64,000 nt of DNA from Simmondsia chinensis (lineage: Eukaryota > Streptophyta > Magnoliopsida > Caryophyllales > Simmondsiaceae), in assembly GCA_018398585.1 (NCBI GenBank), contig JAGTTD010000002.1:35580186-35644185 (forward strand). Direction: 5' to 3'. The notes under the pieces are model-generated. The model had not been told where the DNA came from. It worked only from the letters and a program-made list of their open reading frames with translations, and ran no database searches. The position numbers and the translations under genes were made by a program. Positions 12,601 to 24,889 of this stretch are shown here, piece by piece. Every line of letters starts with the position of its first letter. The first letter of the stretch is position 1.

Positions 12601-14574
12601 CCCGGCTATCCGAACCCGATGCATGGAAATTCTTGGAGTGGCCTCCATGGGAGTTAATGAGAAGTACCATGGTCTTCAGCTTTTGTGGGGTAAATTCAAA
12701 AAGGCTGCCCTTAACTTCCTTTACGAAAGGTTTCGGTCTAAGACGCAAGGTTGGAAGTCCAAGTTGCTTTCGCATATAAGAAGGAAAACCCTCGTTGAAT
12801 CAGTGCTGAATTCTATTCCTTCCTATGTCATGCAATGCTTCAAGATCCTGGTTTTGTTTGCTAAACGTGTCAATGCTATGATTGCTCGATTTTGTGGAAA
12901 GGAGGATCATGTGATGATAAGGGGGTTCATTGGGTAAAATGGTCTAATTTAGCTCGTGCCACAAGGGAGGGTGGGCTCGGTTTCAGGGATATGGAGGGTT
13001 TCAATATTGCCTTCCTTGCCAAGCAAGCTTGGAGGGCAATTTCCAATCCCAACGCCTTCTAGGTTTGCATCCTTAAAGGTATTTACTTTAAACATGACTC
13101 CTTTCTCCAGGCGAGGTTAGGGAGCTCGCCTTCTTGGGGTTGGCGTAGTTTGTTGGAAGGGAGGGAGCTCCTTAAGTTTGGTTTGAGATGGAATGTCCAT
13201 AGTGGGAATGATATCGATATTTGGGATGACCCTTGGTTGCCGACCCTCCAGATCTCTCCCATCGATCGTCCTCCCACTTTGCGGGGATCTCCAAAGTGGG
13301 TGAGTGAGCTTATTTCCCAGGATCTGCGTAGCTAGAATGAAGCGGCTCTTTCTACTGGGTTTTCCCCGGACGTGGCTGGAGTGATTCGATCCTTGCCCAT
13401 AGGCAACCCCAATGATGATGATTCTCTGATTTGGCATTTTTCCCAATCCGGCTTGTACTCCGTTAAATCTGGGTACCACGTTTGGAAGGAGGCCTCTCTG
13501 TCCTGCACCTCTCCCCTTATGGCTTCCTCCTCTTCCTCTCCGAACAAGAAAGTTTGTTTACGCATTTGGACCTTGATGTTTGCCCTCATGTGGAGCACTT
13601 CATCTGGAGAGCTGTTTCCAATGCTCTAGCCACTAAGGAAAACCTTCGTACACGGCGGATATCAGCCGATTTGTGTTGCCCTCGCTGTGGGGTCTCTGTT
13701 GAGTCCACCGAGCATCTCCTCTTCTTCTGCCCCTCTTCATGGGCTTCTTGGTTTGCTTCTGAGTTTGGGTTCCGCCCCCCCCCGTTATAGGATTTCGAGG
13801 CTTTTTATGGTGGTGAGGACACATTGTGTTTGATCTTGGACTCCCCATTCACTCTCTTTGTGGGATTGCTTACCTTTGTTGGGAAATTTGGAAAGCACGG
13901 AATGATTTCATGATGGAGAGGAAATGCAGGGATCCTTTGGAGGTTGCTCAGTCAGCTGCCCATCGTGCTTTTGAATTTCTTCGTGTGGTAGCCTCTATGG
14001 ATACTTCCAACTTGGAGGACCCCTCCATCTCCGTTCCTTCCCATCGGGGCCTAAGGTGGATCCTCCTGGTCGGTAACCTTATTAAAATCAACTATGATGC
14101 TTCTTGGAAGGGGATGGGAGAGAAGGCCTCCATTGCTTGTGTTGCTCGGGATCTATCATCGGGGGGTGGTGCTCCTCGGCTAAAGCTTCCTCCCCCCTCA
14201 TCACTGAGGCTCTGACTCTTCGGGATGCTTGCTCGTTAGCTTTTTTGCAGGGATGGAGCTCTCTTATCATAGAGTCTGATTGTAAAGAGCTTATTTCTTC
14301 GAGTGGGGGTTCGACCCCTGTTCCATTTGAAGTGGCCGCTGTTATTAGGGATAGTTTGTTTATTGAGTCTTACTTTATTTCTCTTTTCTTTAGCTGGGTT
14401 CCTAGGCTTTGTAATCGTGCGGCCCACTTTGTGGCTAAAATGCACGCCTCTTCTTGTTGCTCTCATGACTGGTGGCGGTCCATTCCGTCTGGTTTGTACA
14501 TTATTATTTCTGATGAGTTGTATATAAGGTCCTAGCCTTCGGGCTTTGTTCTGTTCGAAAAAAAAAAAAAAAAT
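9679..14574 (+). mobile_element. L1-clade LINE, complete insertion with decayed ORF2
   Basis: The 4.9-kb element begins with a GC-rich leader (GAGTTCGCCCGGGCCC) and ends in a poly(A) run (14558-14573). It is flanked by a 14-bp target-site duplication, CAAATAGCTAAATA, at 9665-9678 and 14575-14588. ORF2 (endonuclease, reverse transcriptase, zf-RVT, RNase H-like) begins at 10415. Only about 740 bases precede ORF2, too little for the usual ORF1 of about 1.5 kb, so ORF1 is missing or reduced to a remnant. Since both ends carry the TSD, the ORF1 loss came before integration or through a later internal deletion. Confidence 0.92.
10415..14535 (+). pseudogene. LINE ORF2: endonuclease-RT-zf-RVT-RNase H, disabled
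   Basis: The first ATG gives MSMLCWNCRGLG. The AP-endonuclease residues appear kept: N7, E36 (FLMETK), D138/N140 (ISGDFN) and D224/H225 (SDHSPL). The reverse transcriptase shows ALGPDGFS, FRPISLC and LKLDLSKVYNRVDW. The frame is then cut by TGA at 12308 and TAG at 12320, at the site of the conserved G-L-R-Q-G-D-P-L-S motif. It continues in the same frame to 12937, where the normal FADD catalytic motif reads FAND (AAT at 12474). Frameshifts follow. A zinc-finger-like domain (CCPRCG...HLLFFC) lies at about 13620-13750 and an RNase H-like domain at about 14080-14480. The TGA, TAG and AAT changes are all C-to-T or G-to-A, as expected from deamination of methylated cytosine. The RT is inferred to be dead. 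Confidence 0.9.
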
Positions 14575-14588
14575 CAAATAGCTAAATA
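14575..14588. repeat. LINE target-site duplication, right copy
   Basis: An exact 14-bp match to 9665-9678, which fixes both LINE boundaries. Confidence 0.9.
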
Positions 14589-15239
14589 TCTTTTCCCCTT
14601 TTTTCATTTACTCTATATATATATATAGCGCAATGAAACATTTGGCAATCTCTTAAAAACCTTTTAACTAATAATCTTTATACATGAATTTATTACAAGA
14701 TAGTTTTTCAAACAATATTATAATCCAAAATAAGCTCAAAAATTTTATTCTACATTAAACATAATCTTGGATCAGATTTGGGTCAGGTTTGGGTTAGGTT
14801 CGATGTCAACCAAATCAATCCGACTCAAAACTCATTTATCAACATTCAAATTTAGATCTATCTAAAACCATTTTTAACCTCCAAATCCATCGTAAATGGA
14901 TCAGGTATGATGAATATCCAACGAATTTGGGTCCTATTGCCATTTCTAGGACAGAGCTATCATTTAGTCTAAACTAGATTGGATCGATTTAATTTTAATA
15001 TGATTTTAATTTTGGATTCCAGCATAGTTTATTCCAAACATAAAAACCTCTTGACTGAACTTAAAAGTACTAGTGATAGTACTGGGACAGGTAAACACAT
15101 TACTCGTGGGTAGCATAGGTATGGATGCAAGTGAGGCAATGTAGGGGTACAACTCGAGCATACATGACATCCCCACCTTAGGTATGCAGCAGGCATAGAT
15201 ATAGTATAATACCTTTTATTATTGCTAATTTTTCCTCAT

Positions 15240-15242
<3 letters not shown>
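14589..15242. other. AT-rich intergenic DNA
   Basis: Degenerate low-complexity sequence. It contains GGGTCAGGTTTGGGTTAGG-type motifs of the kind found in the foldback repeats elsewhere in the window, but is too decayed to classify. Confidence 0.4.

Positions 15243-15306
<64 letters not shown>
15243..15306. repeat. (TA)n microsatellite
   Basis: About 32 uninterrupted TA units. Confidence 0.97.
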
Positions 15307-15309
<3 letters not shown>

Positions 15310-15440
15310 AACAATATAAGATTACACGCCATTCTCCAACTAATGGTTCTTTTTCCAAAGGCAAGCACATATCTTAGTATCAAACATTTAGAATCTTTTA
15401 TACAACTAGAAATCTGAGCTAATATATTCAATCAGAGTGA

Positions 15441-16020
15441 GCTACTCACTCTCAAAGACAAATATTTAGTCTATAGTCCTTTTCAAGTACCTGAGTATAT
15501 GCTTGTATCGCCACCTAGTGTGTAGGCCCCAAGTTTGATCGATATATATTAATCATTCCAAACACGTAATCAATATCTAGCACTATACATTACATGGCAA
15601 ACCTCAAACCTGAGGCTACCCACAACTGAAGCATATGGTGTACTCCTCATCTTCTCTTTCTGTTGAGGTGTTCTAAGACATTGCTCTACAAAAATAGGGA
15701 CTCCACAACTAAAAGGTAACAATCTGTTCATAGAGTTTGCCATATTGTATCTTGTTAATATAGGCAACTTGTAATAAGCCCAACTTCTTATTCTTACGGT
15801 CATGGGAAAGCTTCATCCTATGAATATAACTAGTTTCTCCTAGATCTTTCATAGTGAGTTGGTTCAATAATCAAATCTTAATAAGCATAAATGGTCCTAT
15901 GTTATCTCCGATGAGTATAATTCCATTCGTATGTAATATTGAAAAAGTCACTATTTTCCCATTACGTCACTATACACACATGGTTCTTCAACATCTATTA
16001 CCCATAAGATTCAAAAGTTG
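15441..16020 (-). pseudogene. Ty1/copia polymerase fragment, tandem copy 1
   Basis: Minus-strand frames read LLPFSCGVPIFVEQCLRTPQ and KMRSTPYASVVGSL. These match the linker after the copia reverse transcriptase (the P-F-x-x-G-x-x-L-S-K and P-Y-A-S-A-x-G-S-L blocks). The unit is followed directly by a near-identical copy with a 576-bp period. Confidence 0.8.
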
Positions 16021-16588
16021 CTCACTCTGAAAGACCAATATTTAGTCTATAATCCTTTTCAAGTACCTGAGTATATGCTTGTATCGCCACCTAGTGTGCA
16101 GGCCCCAAGTTTGATCTATATATATTAACCATTCCAAACACATAATCAATATCTAGCACTATACATTACATGGCAAACCTGAGGCTACCCACAACTGAAG
16201 CATATGGTGTACTCCTCATCTTCTGTTTCTTTTGAGGTGTTTTAAGATATTGCTCTACAAAAATAGGGACTCCACAACTAAAAGGTAACAATCTGTTCAT
16301 AGAGTTTGCCATATCGTATCTTGTTAATATAGGCAACTTGTAATAAGCCCAACTTCTTGTTCTTATGATCATGGGAAAGCTTCATCCTATGAATATAACT
16401 AGCTTCTCCTAGGTCTTTCATATCGAATTGGTTCAATAATCAAATCTTAATAGCATAAATGGTCCTATGTTATCCCTGATGAGTATAATTTCATTCGTAT
16501 GTAATATTAAGAAAGTCACTATTTTCCCATTACGTCACTATACACACATGGTTCTTCAACATCTATTACCCATAAGATTCAAAAGTTT
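16021..16588 (-). pseudogene. Ty1/copia polymerase fragment, tandem copy 2
   Basis: This is a direct tandem duplicate of 15441-16020, with scattered substitutions and small indels (for example a short deletion near the start of the coding block). Both copies end at CATAAGATTCAAAAGTT, so the duplication is of a whole segment and not a second insertion. Confidence 0.8.
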
Positions 16589-16697
16589 CATTAAATCAAA
16601 TATTCAATGAATTGAATGCGCATTTGGATCCATAAATAGAATATTTCTGTCTACATTACATATACACAAATTTATCTAGTTGTATCATATAGATATC

Positions 16698-17000
16698 TGT
16701 CATGATTGATATTAATTGATTGTTACAAAAATTATTAGCTAGTTGATTGATTTTATTAGTTGGTTGTATTAGTAACAGTCATTTGTTGGTATTGTTAGAA
16801 AGTATTAAAGGCTTGTATATACAATGTAATAGCATACGATATAGAATACAAGATTATGATTCTTCCTTCTTTATGCCCTCTTCTTAGTCTCCCTCTCTCT
16901 TTCAGTCTCTTTTATCTCTCTCTCACTCTCTCTGTTCCTATCTCTTTCTTCTCTCTTCTCTTTCGTCTCCCACATGCAAGTCAGCATCAAAACCCTGACA
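16698..17000 (+). repeat. 5' LTR of the degenerate gypsy element
   Basis: It starts TGTCA and ends TGACA, forming short terminal inverted repeats. It has a TC-rich stretch before the end and lies two bases from the primer-binding-like site. There is no partner LTR in the window, so the start is inferred from the TG/CA ends. Confidence 0.65.
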
Positions 17001-20000
17001 TTTGGTATTAGAGCTTAATCTTGAGCTTTCATTTTGCAGTTCGTGTATCAATTCTGATTTTACACTGCCTAAGGGAAAAAGAAACCCTAGTATGTATGAA
17101 ATCAAAAGTCAGTACCAAGGGCTGGTATAGAAGTTGATGAAATTGCAGCAATAAGCAGCAGAAGCCTGGAGGTTAGAGGAAGAAAGGCATAACCAGTTGA
17201 TAGAGGTGATTCGGCAGAATAGCACTTTGATTCAGCAGAATAGCACACAAATGCTTGCATTAATGCAGCAATTAGTGTTTAACTCTTCCCCACCTATAGC
17301 TCCGACGAAGAATTTGGAAGTTAAAGCAAGGCTACATGAATCTAGGGTTAACATCGGGCAAATTAATGCAAGCAAGCCCCCGATCTTGGGCCATTCCATG
17401 AGCACGTAGAAAATAGTCAAGCCAGAGATATTAGTGGAGGTAAAAGCTTCCCATCAAACGCAAGATTAATTTTCTTGTTTTTAGTGAGGTAAACCCTCGA
17501 AGTTAGGTACGAAGATGTTAATAATACTTCTCCCATTATCAAATTCCTGAGTCCCAAAAATTAGAAATAATTGATGTGTATCTTCGTAACAAACGGGTGT
17601 CTGGTTACAAGGTCTTCTAGCTGATAGAGTTGAACTAAGTTGGAATTTCACTGAGGAACTGTATGACCGGTGTGAAGATATTAAAGAATTTGACATTGTG
17701 AGCTAATTCAATAAACTTAAACAAATTGGTACAGTCTAAGAGTACTAAGAGCAGTTTGAGGACCTTAGATCACATTTGTTGGCCACTGATAGCTCCTTTA
17801 GTGAAAGCTACTTCTTATCCTCTTATATTTCTGGTCTAGATCAGGAAATGCTACCCCTAGTAAGAAGCCCTAAAAGCGTAGATCATTATCAGATGCCTTC
17901 TCTAAAGCTAAACTCCTTTCTAAGTCTTCTGATGCATCTATACAGAAGGCTAAGTCCCTATTGAAAGCTAATCAAACTTCCTCCATAGATAGCCTCCATG
18001 ACTTCCTCCAAACACAATCAACCCATCCAAAAATTTCACCCTAGTTGGCCCAAGTATCAATCCTAAAAGAATTGTGGACTCTACTATAGATGCAATAAAA
18101 AAAAAGTATTACCCCAGTCATAAATATGATAATCAAAACCTTCATTGCTTCGAAGCTGTGGAGCTTTTGAACCCTGACCCACAATCTAAGAAAGACCAGG
18201 AAGACATTGAAAAGAGCAGGTTATTGATGCTTGTGATGACAAAGCTGAGGAGGTGTACATATGCTTTAACTGGTAACTCATCTTCTAGCATTGTCAAAAT
18301 GCTTGGCAATTTGCATAAAAGATATGCTATTATTTTGATAGATTGTGGGAGCACTCGTAGCTTCTTAGATCCAAGATTGGCTAGGGAAGCAAGCTTTTTT
18401 TTTTGTTGAAGATACCACACCTTGGGCATCACAATTGCCAATGGAAAAACAATGGCGAGTAGGCAGTAGTGTTTGGCTAGATAGAAGATGCAGAATCATG
18501 TGTTTTTTTTACCATATTAGACTCCTAAAATTTAGGGGTTATTATATGCTCTTGGGGTTGGACTAGATGAAGCAATACATTGTAGTCTCACAAGATTTCA
18601 ACAAGCTCAAGTTGAGCTTTGTAAAGGATGGGAAGATAGCTGAGTTGACTTGTATTAGTCAGGTTGGGTCATTGAAGCTTCTTATTGGTAGGAAGCTGTA
18701 GGGTTTGTGTAATAAGAATGAAGAGTATTTTGTTGCCACTTTGATGCTTATGTAGGGCCAAGAGTCTAAGCTGATTGATTCTAAGGCCAAACCTTTGTTG
18801 TTCATTCCTTACTAGCTGAGTATGATGAAGTGTTCCAAGAACCAAGATCCTTGCCCCCACTGAGATCCCATGACCACCATATTCCTCTCAAACTTGATGC
18901 CAAACCAATAAAACATAAGGCCATACCGATACTCATTCTTGCAGAAAAATGAAATTGAAAAACAAGTTAAAGAAATGCTAGAAGTTTCCATCATTCAATC
19001 AAGTTGTTCTCCATTTGCTTCTCCTGTTCTTTTAGTAAAAAGAAGAAGGAAAAAAAAAAGAAGATGGCACCATGAGATTTTGTGTTGACTATAGACAACT
19101 CACTGACTCTACCATAAAGAACAGAATTCCAATACCCACATCAATGATATGTTAGATGAAATGTATGGAGCTACTATGTTTTCCAACCTTAATTTAAGGG
19201 CTAGTTGCTTCTAGGTGAGAGTTCATGAACTAGATGTACCCAAAAAAAGCCTTTAGAACCCACCATGGCCACTTCGAATTTAAGGTCATGCCATTTGGCC
19301 TTACCAATGTTCCTGCCACCCTGTAATCCTTAATGATTATACTTTTACTCCATACCTCAAAAAGTATGTCTTACTGCTTTTGGATGACATACTTGTATGC
19401 AGTTCATCCCTTAATTCCAACCTATTTCACTTGCAAACAGTGCTCAAAAAACTCAGAGATAATTAACTCTCTAAAAAAAAATCCAAACGTGCTTCTACCT
19501 TAGGCACATCATCTTAGCTCAGCGGGTGGCAACAAACCCAGCCAAGGTTAAAGCCATGCTTTCTTGGCCTAGGCCAAGGAATATTAAGGAGCTGATCCTT
19601 TTTTGACCCACTAGAGGAAGTTTGTGCAGAACTTGGGCTCTATTACCAAGCCATTAATTGATCAGTTGAAGAAAACAAGGTCCAATTGGACTCTTTAAGC
19701 ATAAGCATCTTTTCATCAGCTTAAATTAGCAATAATTAGTGCCCCAATGGTGGTACTATCTGATTTTTGCAAGCCCTTTGTATTGGAGACAGATGCCAAT
19801 GACATTGGCATGGATGTTATATTGAAGCAGTAGAACAACCCATTGCTTTCTTGAGTTAAACCCTTGGGCCTAAAAGTGCAAGCCTATCTACATATGAAAA
19901 AGAAATTTTAGCCATTCTTATTGCCATTGCAAAATAGAGGCACTGGCTTCATTATTAATACAGATCACCAAGCTCTAAAGTATCTCTTAGAGCATCGCAT

Positions 20001-21060
20001 CACCACTACTATACAGAAGAAAGGGATATCCAAGCTATTTGGGTTAGACTACACTATCTCCTACAAAAGGGGCATTGAGAATAAGGTTCCTGATGCCTTG
20101 TCAAGGAGAATTGGAGGCTCTTGTCATACTTTGACATATTCGGTGATTCATCCTACTTGGGTGAATAAAGTTCTCAAGAGCTATGGTGGTTATGAGCATT
20201 ACACCAGGTTAGCTGAAATTCTGATTGCTTCAAATGCCCATTCAGATTGTATAGTCAGAAACGGAGTCTTAAGATTCCGAGGCAGAATCGGGGTTGGCCA
20301 GGGTCACAGTCTCAAACAATAGCTTATTCAAGCTGTCTGTTCTAACCCTATTGGGGCACATTCAAGGGGAACATGTTACCTGTCAAAGATTGAAGAAGAT
20401 GTTCTATTAGCCCAAGTTAAAAGAAGATGTTAAGCAAGTAGCATCTCAATGCAATATCTGTTAGAGGAATAAATTAGAAAATGTTGCATATTGGGCCTCT
20501 TGTAGCCCTTAGAAGCTCCTCATCAATGCTAGACTCGTATCACAATGGATTTCATAGAAGGCCTTCCACTATCAGAAGGTAAAGACAATATTCTCATGGT
20601 TGCAGATAAACTAACAAAATATGCTCATTTTGTATCCCCCTCCCATTCCTTCACTGCAGCTCATATAGCTAGGATCTTCATGGAGCACATTCATAAGTTC
20701 ATGGTTTACCTATGAGTATTGTGTCTGATAGAGATAAAGTTTTCCTTAGGCATTTTTGACAAGAGCTCTTTAGAATGTTGGGCACTTCACTTGATTTGAG
20801 TTCCTATTATCACCCTCAAACAAATGGTCAGGTTAAGAGGGTAAACCAATGCCTTGAGACATATTTGAGATGTTTATGTATGGATAAACCTCAATGGTGG
20901 AGCAAGTGGCTTGCATTGGAAGAACCGTGGTATAATACAAACTACCACACCAACTGGCAGCCAAATACTTTTTACCTACTTCCTTCAAAGTTGATACTGG
21001 AATTGATTTCTTGGAAAATACAACTTTCTATAGAAATTCAATCCAAGTAGCAGCCAAACA
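16698..21060 (+). mobile_element. Degenerate Ty3/gypsy retrotransposon, 3' end missing
   Basis: A 303-bp 5' LTR (16698-17000, TGTCATG...CCTGACA) is followed by a primer-binding-like site, TGGTATTAGAGC, at 17003-17014, one mismatch from the initiator-Met class. Coding blocks follow in gypsy order. Gag-like sequence is at about 17100-18000 and the protease ILIDCGSTRSFLDPRLA is at about 18330. RT is at about 19065-19500 ([23 protein letters not shown]), RNase H at about 19770-20110 (FVLETDAND, DHQALKYLLEH), and integrase at about 20340-21000 (MDFIEGLPLSEG, YYHPQTNGQVKRVNQCLE). Many stops and frameshifts break it. No 3' LTR is seen before the next repeat near 21020. Confidence 0.85.
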
Positions 21061-21180
21061 AGGCCTAAGTTTTAATCCACTTTTTGCGAAGTTGCCATAA
21101 GAATTGATTTCTCGGAAAATAGAATTTCTCATAGAAATTCAATTCTTGTGGCAACTACACTAGGCCTAAGTTTTAATCCA
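21010..21180. repeat. Two tandem hairpin-type short repeats
   Basis: Two copies of a roughly 95-bp unit share GAATTGATTTCT.GGAAAATA, then ATAGAAATTCAAT, then GGCCTAAGTTTTAATCCAC. Each has an inner inverted pair (GAATTGATTTCT against AGAAATTCAATC). This is MITE-like, but no target duplication could be assigned. Confidence 0.45.
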
Positions 21181-21249
21181 CTTAAAATATCTTCTGTATA
21201 AAATTTAGAAGTAAAAATTTTTCTAAATACAAACTATATTATTTTTTGG

Positions 21250-21670
21250 GAGTTATTATTGATAGGGGTGAACATGGGTCAGGTTTGGGTGGGTTGGGTC
21301 AATAACCAACATATAACCCATCCAACATTTGACCCGTACCCAACCCTTACCCACCAAATGATAGGATGATGGTTTTGGGTTGGGTCGGGCTAGGGTCGGA
21401 CCAGGTTTGGTTAATGCATAAACATTCATCTAAATTTTGATTTTAACTAATTCTAATTTTGAGTTTAAGGTAAAAAATTGATAACAAAACCAAGAAAGCA
21501 TCCACTTATCATTTATTGATCCGAATGATAATATGTTAGGATTGTTTTATTTTAGATAATCCGCATGCGTGTATGTACATATAATCATTTAGGTACCCTG
21601 AGATTTTAACATTTATTATCCAGGTACTCTATTTCAATTATATATAATACAATTGAAGTAGCCTAATAGT
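21250..21670 (+). repeat. Foldback-type repeat, copy A, left part
   Basis: This matches the reverse complement of about 47570-47980. The order of blocks is the same: GGGTTTGGGTGGGTTGGG, the Asn/Leu-like TAATGCATAAACATTCA segment, ATCATTTAGGTACCC, then CAATTGAAGTAGCCTAA. It is cut at its right end by the LTR retrotransposon starting at 21671, and resumes near 44573. Confidence 0.7.
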
Positions 21671-21707
21671 TGTGATGAATTTGGTCAGTATGCTTATCTA
21701 TCACGTT

Positions 21708-22145
21708 CACTACAAGAAAAATGGTCATTAACGATATTGATTATCGTCGTTAAAAGCCTAGTTTACCATCGCTAATACAATTAACGACGGGGGAAACTTC
21801 TCATCGTTCATCGTCGTTATTGCTTCCGACGTTAATACTATTTGGGATCAACTACCGCTAAACCGAGCCGTCGTTAAAAAGTATCTACGACGGTATACTA
21901 TGTCTGTCATTAAAAGTGAAATCAATAACGACAGCACAGGTTGTCGTTAAAAGTAAAGTCTTTAACGTCAGGTGGCGCTGTCGTTAAAGAGTTGATTAAT
22001 AACGACAACAATTGTCGTCGTTACAAACATTTACCGCCATATAGGAAAAAGTTTTAACGACGACAAAAACCGTCATTAAAATTTTCACGCTACTAATTGA
22101 AAATAGTAACGACAATATAAACCGTCGTTGGTACAAAATAGCAAC
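21708..22145. repeat. CACTA left terminal and subterminal repeats
   Basis: More than ten short motifs of the form (T)TAACGACGG or its inverse CGTCGTTAAA occur in both orientations. Such arrays are the transposase-binding regions of CACTA elements. Confidence 0.85.
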
Positions 22146-22149
22146 AATA

Positions 22150-23260
22150 AACTATAGTTAAAACATTTTCCACCAATTAATAATAAGAAAAACTATTATT
22201 AAAAATGCTTCCTCCATTAAGAACAATTATAACCAAAAAAATTTATCAACGTTAAAGACTTTGTACATTTAGATGGTACAATATATACATTCATAAATAC
22301 CTATACACTTATGTCATATAATGATAATTTTCTAGTTGTCTACAACATCTGTACATCCATATAAGAACAATTTTCGGGTTGTTCATAACACCTGTACATA
22401 AATGTAGTATAACGACATTTCATTTCATTTATAACACTTGTAGAATAGTACTGTGTAACCATACAGAAATAACTCTTACATATCATTCAATGTAGAAACG
22501 AATTCTAGTAAAAAAATAAAGATGTTATTGAAGCTTAAATATCCAAGTACTCACAAAAGCCAATTTAAATACAAAAACTGCTAAAAGCGTACATTGTAAA
22601 ATTCATCGCCTAACAATTTAGCAAAAAGTACAAATCCAACAAAAGTTCACTGATAAAAGTTCCAACAAAAACAAGAATATGCAGTGCAATCATCCAACAC
22701 CTGAAAAATAAATACAATACTCATGTTAGGAAATTCTTGTCACCTGAGCATCAATAATCAATAGTACAAACACACAACCGACCAGCAATAAAACAAAAAA
22801 TACAACATATAAAAACTATATTAAAGTAATCAACATAAAATTGGCTGAAAAAGAAACAATTCATATGCTTTTTAATACGAAACAATGGCAAATCTTATCT
22901 CCACATTATAGAACTCAATCACAGTATCACAAATTCAGAACATTCTTAAACTCCACCTAGAATTTAATCACAGAGTCCAAACTCAACAACTCTTCCAAAT
23001 AACTCAACTCAATAATGTGTTCTTAATAAATACCAAAATGCTTGTAAACTCTTAACTCCATATTGAAACACAAAGTTGTAAATCCACAAATCTCAAACTC
23101 ACATAGAACTCAATCATACAATCCAAATGCATCAACAATTTCAAACAACTGAAGAGTGACTTTTTTTTGATAAAACTGAAGACTCATAATACAAAACCAA
23201 AACAAAACAAAATATAGCCTACATGCCATGACACATCAAAAGACCTAGCAAGATACAAGC
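22150..23260. other. AT-rich CACTA interior
   Basis: No long reading frame. Two copies of a motif like ACATAGAACTCAATCA...TCCAAA lie near 22905-23000 and 23095-23150, with a further copy at 24890-24965. These are internal repeats of the CACTA element. Confidence 0.5.
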
Positions 23261-23270
23261 TCAAAACAAA

Positions 23271-24594
23271 GTGAAACTACTATCCACACTTACTTCAAAA
23301 TGCCAATTCAAAAGCTCCTTTGTTATGATTGTAAAAAGATATACTAAAGGATTGAGACTTGAAACGCTTGGGGTGCTGAGTAACAAGAAATCAAGGCTGT
23401 CAATGCATGTGTCTGCAAACAAAGTGGCAAGCAATTCACGTTATAAGCTAGGTAGGAATGTTAATCACAATAAAAGCAAGGAACACACGCCAAAGATACA
23501 ACCTAGTGTGTACGTCCTCCTAAGGTTATGCTGCATAAGTTTGGGCTTGAAGAACTAGAAGCTGATCTTTTGAGTACTGCAGAGACACTTCAGTTAGCAG
23601 CAGGAGCAATTGAACTGGAAGAAGCAAAGTATGTACTTAAGCCAGCTGAATCACATTGTCATTTGAGGCATTTGCAAGATCGGGATGATCTGTGTTCATT
23701 TTCAAGAAGAGATGTGACTTATCAAAGCACCGTCTCTTATGACAACCTTCCTCCTGAACCGGGAGAAAAAGATCAGGGTTATATGGAGCTGAAACAAATG
23801 GCTAAGTTGGAAATTAGGCTGGTTCAGACAAGATCCAGTAGAGTTGAAGGTCAATGGAATATGATTAAAGTTGAAAAGACCCCGTGACGCTTTGGTGAGC
23901 TCTGGGTACTACATCGTGTCTGAAATGACAATGTTGGACAGCAGATTCGCAAGTGAATTGAGCTCTATACTTAGGTTGTGTTTTAATGGAGCTATGGTCA
24001 ACTTGCTCCAATGGTGCAACCAAAGGTTTGGCCACCTAAATTTGAAGAAGAGGTGCAGTACATAAAGAATGGAGCAAATTCAGCAGTTCAGCCAAGATTA
24101 TTTGAGCTGGTCGGGTGCGGATTTGAGGCAGAGTTTGAATCTGTATTTGGACATCTATGGTGTTTATTGTGAATGGAAGAATCAGTTGCACAAGCTCCAG
24201 GGTCTTCTGAAGGCTTGGGTGAAAGAGATTAACAAGAAATTTAAAATGACGCTAGCTGAAATCAGTTGGTACATTAGCTGGACAACACAGAACAAATTTA
24301 AGCGTTGTCAAGTTAAGAGAGTGTGGGTATATTGTGTGGAATAAAGAGTTTGGAGTAGACAGGTTAGGACTCATATCACACAAATTCAGAATCAAGGTGC
24401 AAGCAATAGAATTCAAGGAAGCTGCTGAAAATTGTTGGAAACTCTCAATTCCTTCCCTGTCAGCAGCGTATCAGATGATTAATGGAACTACGGTTGTATT
24501 CAGCAAGTTATCGGAGTACACAGTGGAAGCAATCAATTATGGATTGGCACATGGAATTCTCAATCTTATGGCTAGCTTGTTAGTAGTTGGGTAA
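23271..24594 (+). pseudogene. Unrecognised coding-like cargo in the CACTA element
   Basis: Three successive plus-strand open stretches (about 23528-23887, 24069-24344, 24334-24594) have more gene-like base composition than their surroundings. Readable pieces include GLEELEADLLSTAETLQLAA and AINYGLAHGILNL. They are not in one frame. A TC-rich tract with GATTGATCTCGGGACA follows at about 24720-24830 and could be the end of an LTR. The block could be a captured gene fragment or the interior of a non-autonomous retroelement. I do not recognise the protein. Confidence 0.35.
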
Positions 24595-24889
24595 GTCGGT
24601 TGAAGAGGTTGGCTAGGTGCAATGTATGTGTCTAACCGCCTTTAGCATTAGGTGGTTATAAGTAGTTGTGTTCTTCATTGTAATGGATAACTTTGATCAA
24701 ATACATGATATCTTTGATATCTTTCTCTCTCATCTAAACTCTCTCTCTCTATTTCTCATATCTTTCACTTTTCTTCTCATCTAACTCTCTTTTATCCTAG
24801 TTCATGATCCGAGATTGATCTCGGGACATGGCATCCTTGCTCTATACATCACAAACTCAAACTCTACAGTACACAATCTGAGTCATAAA

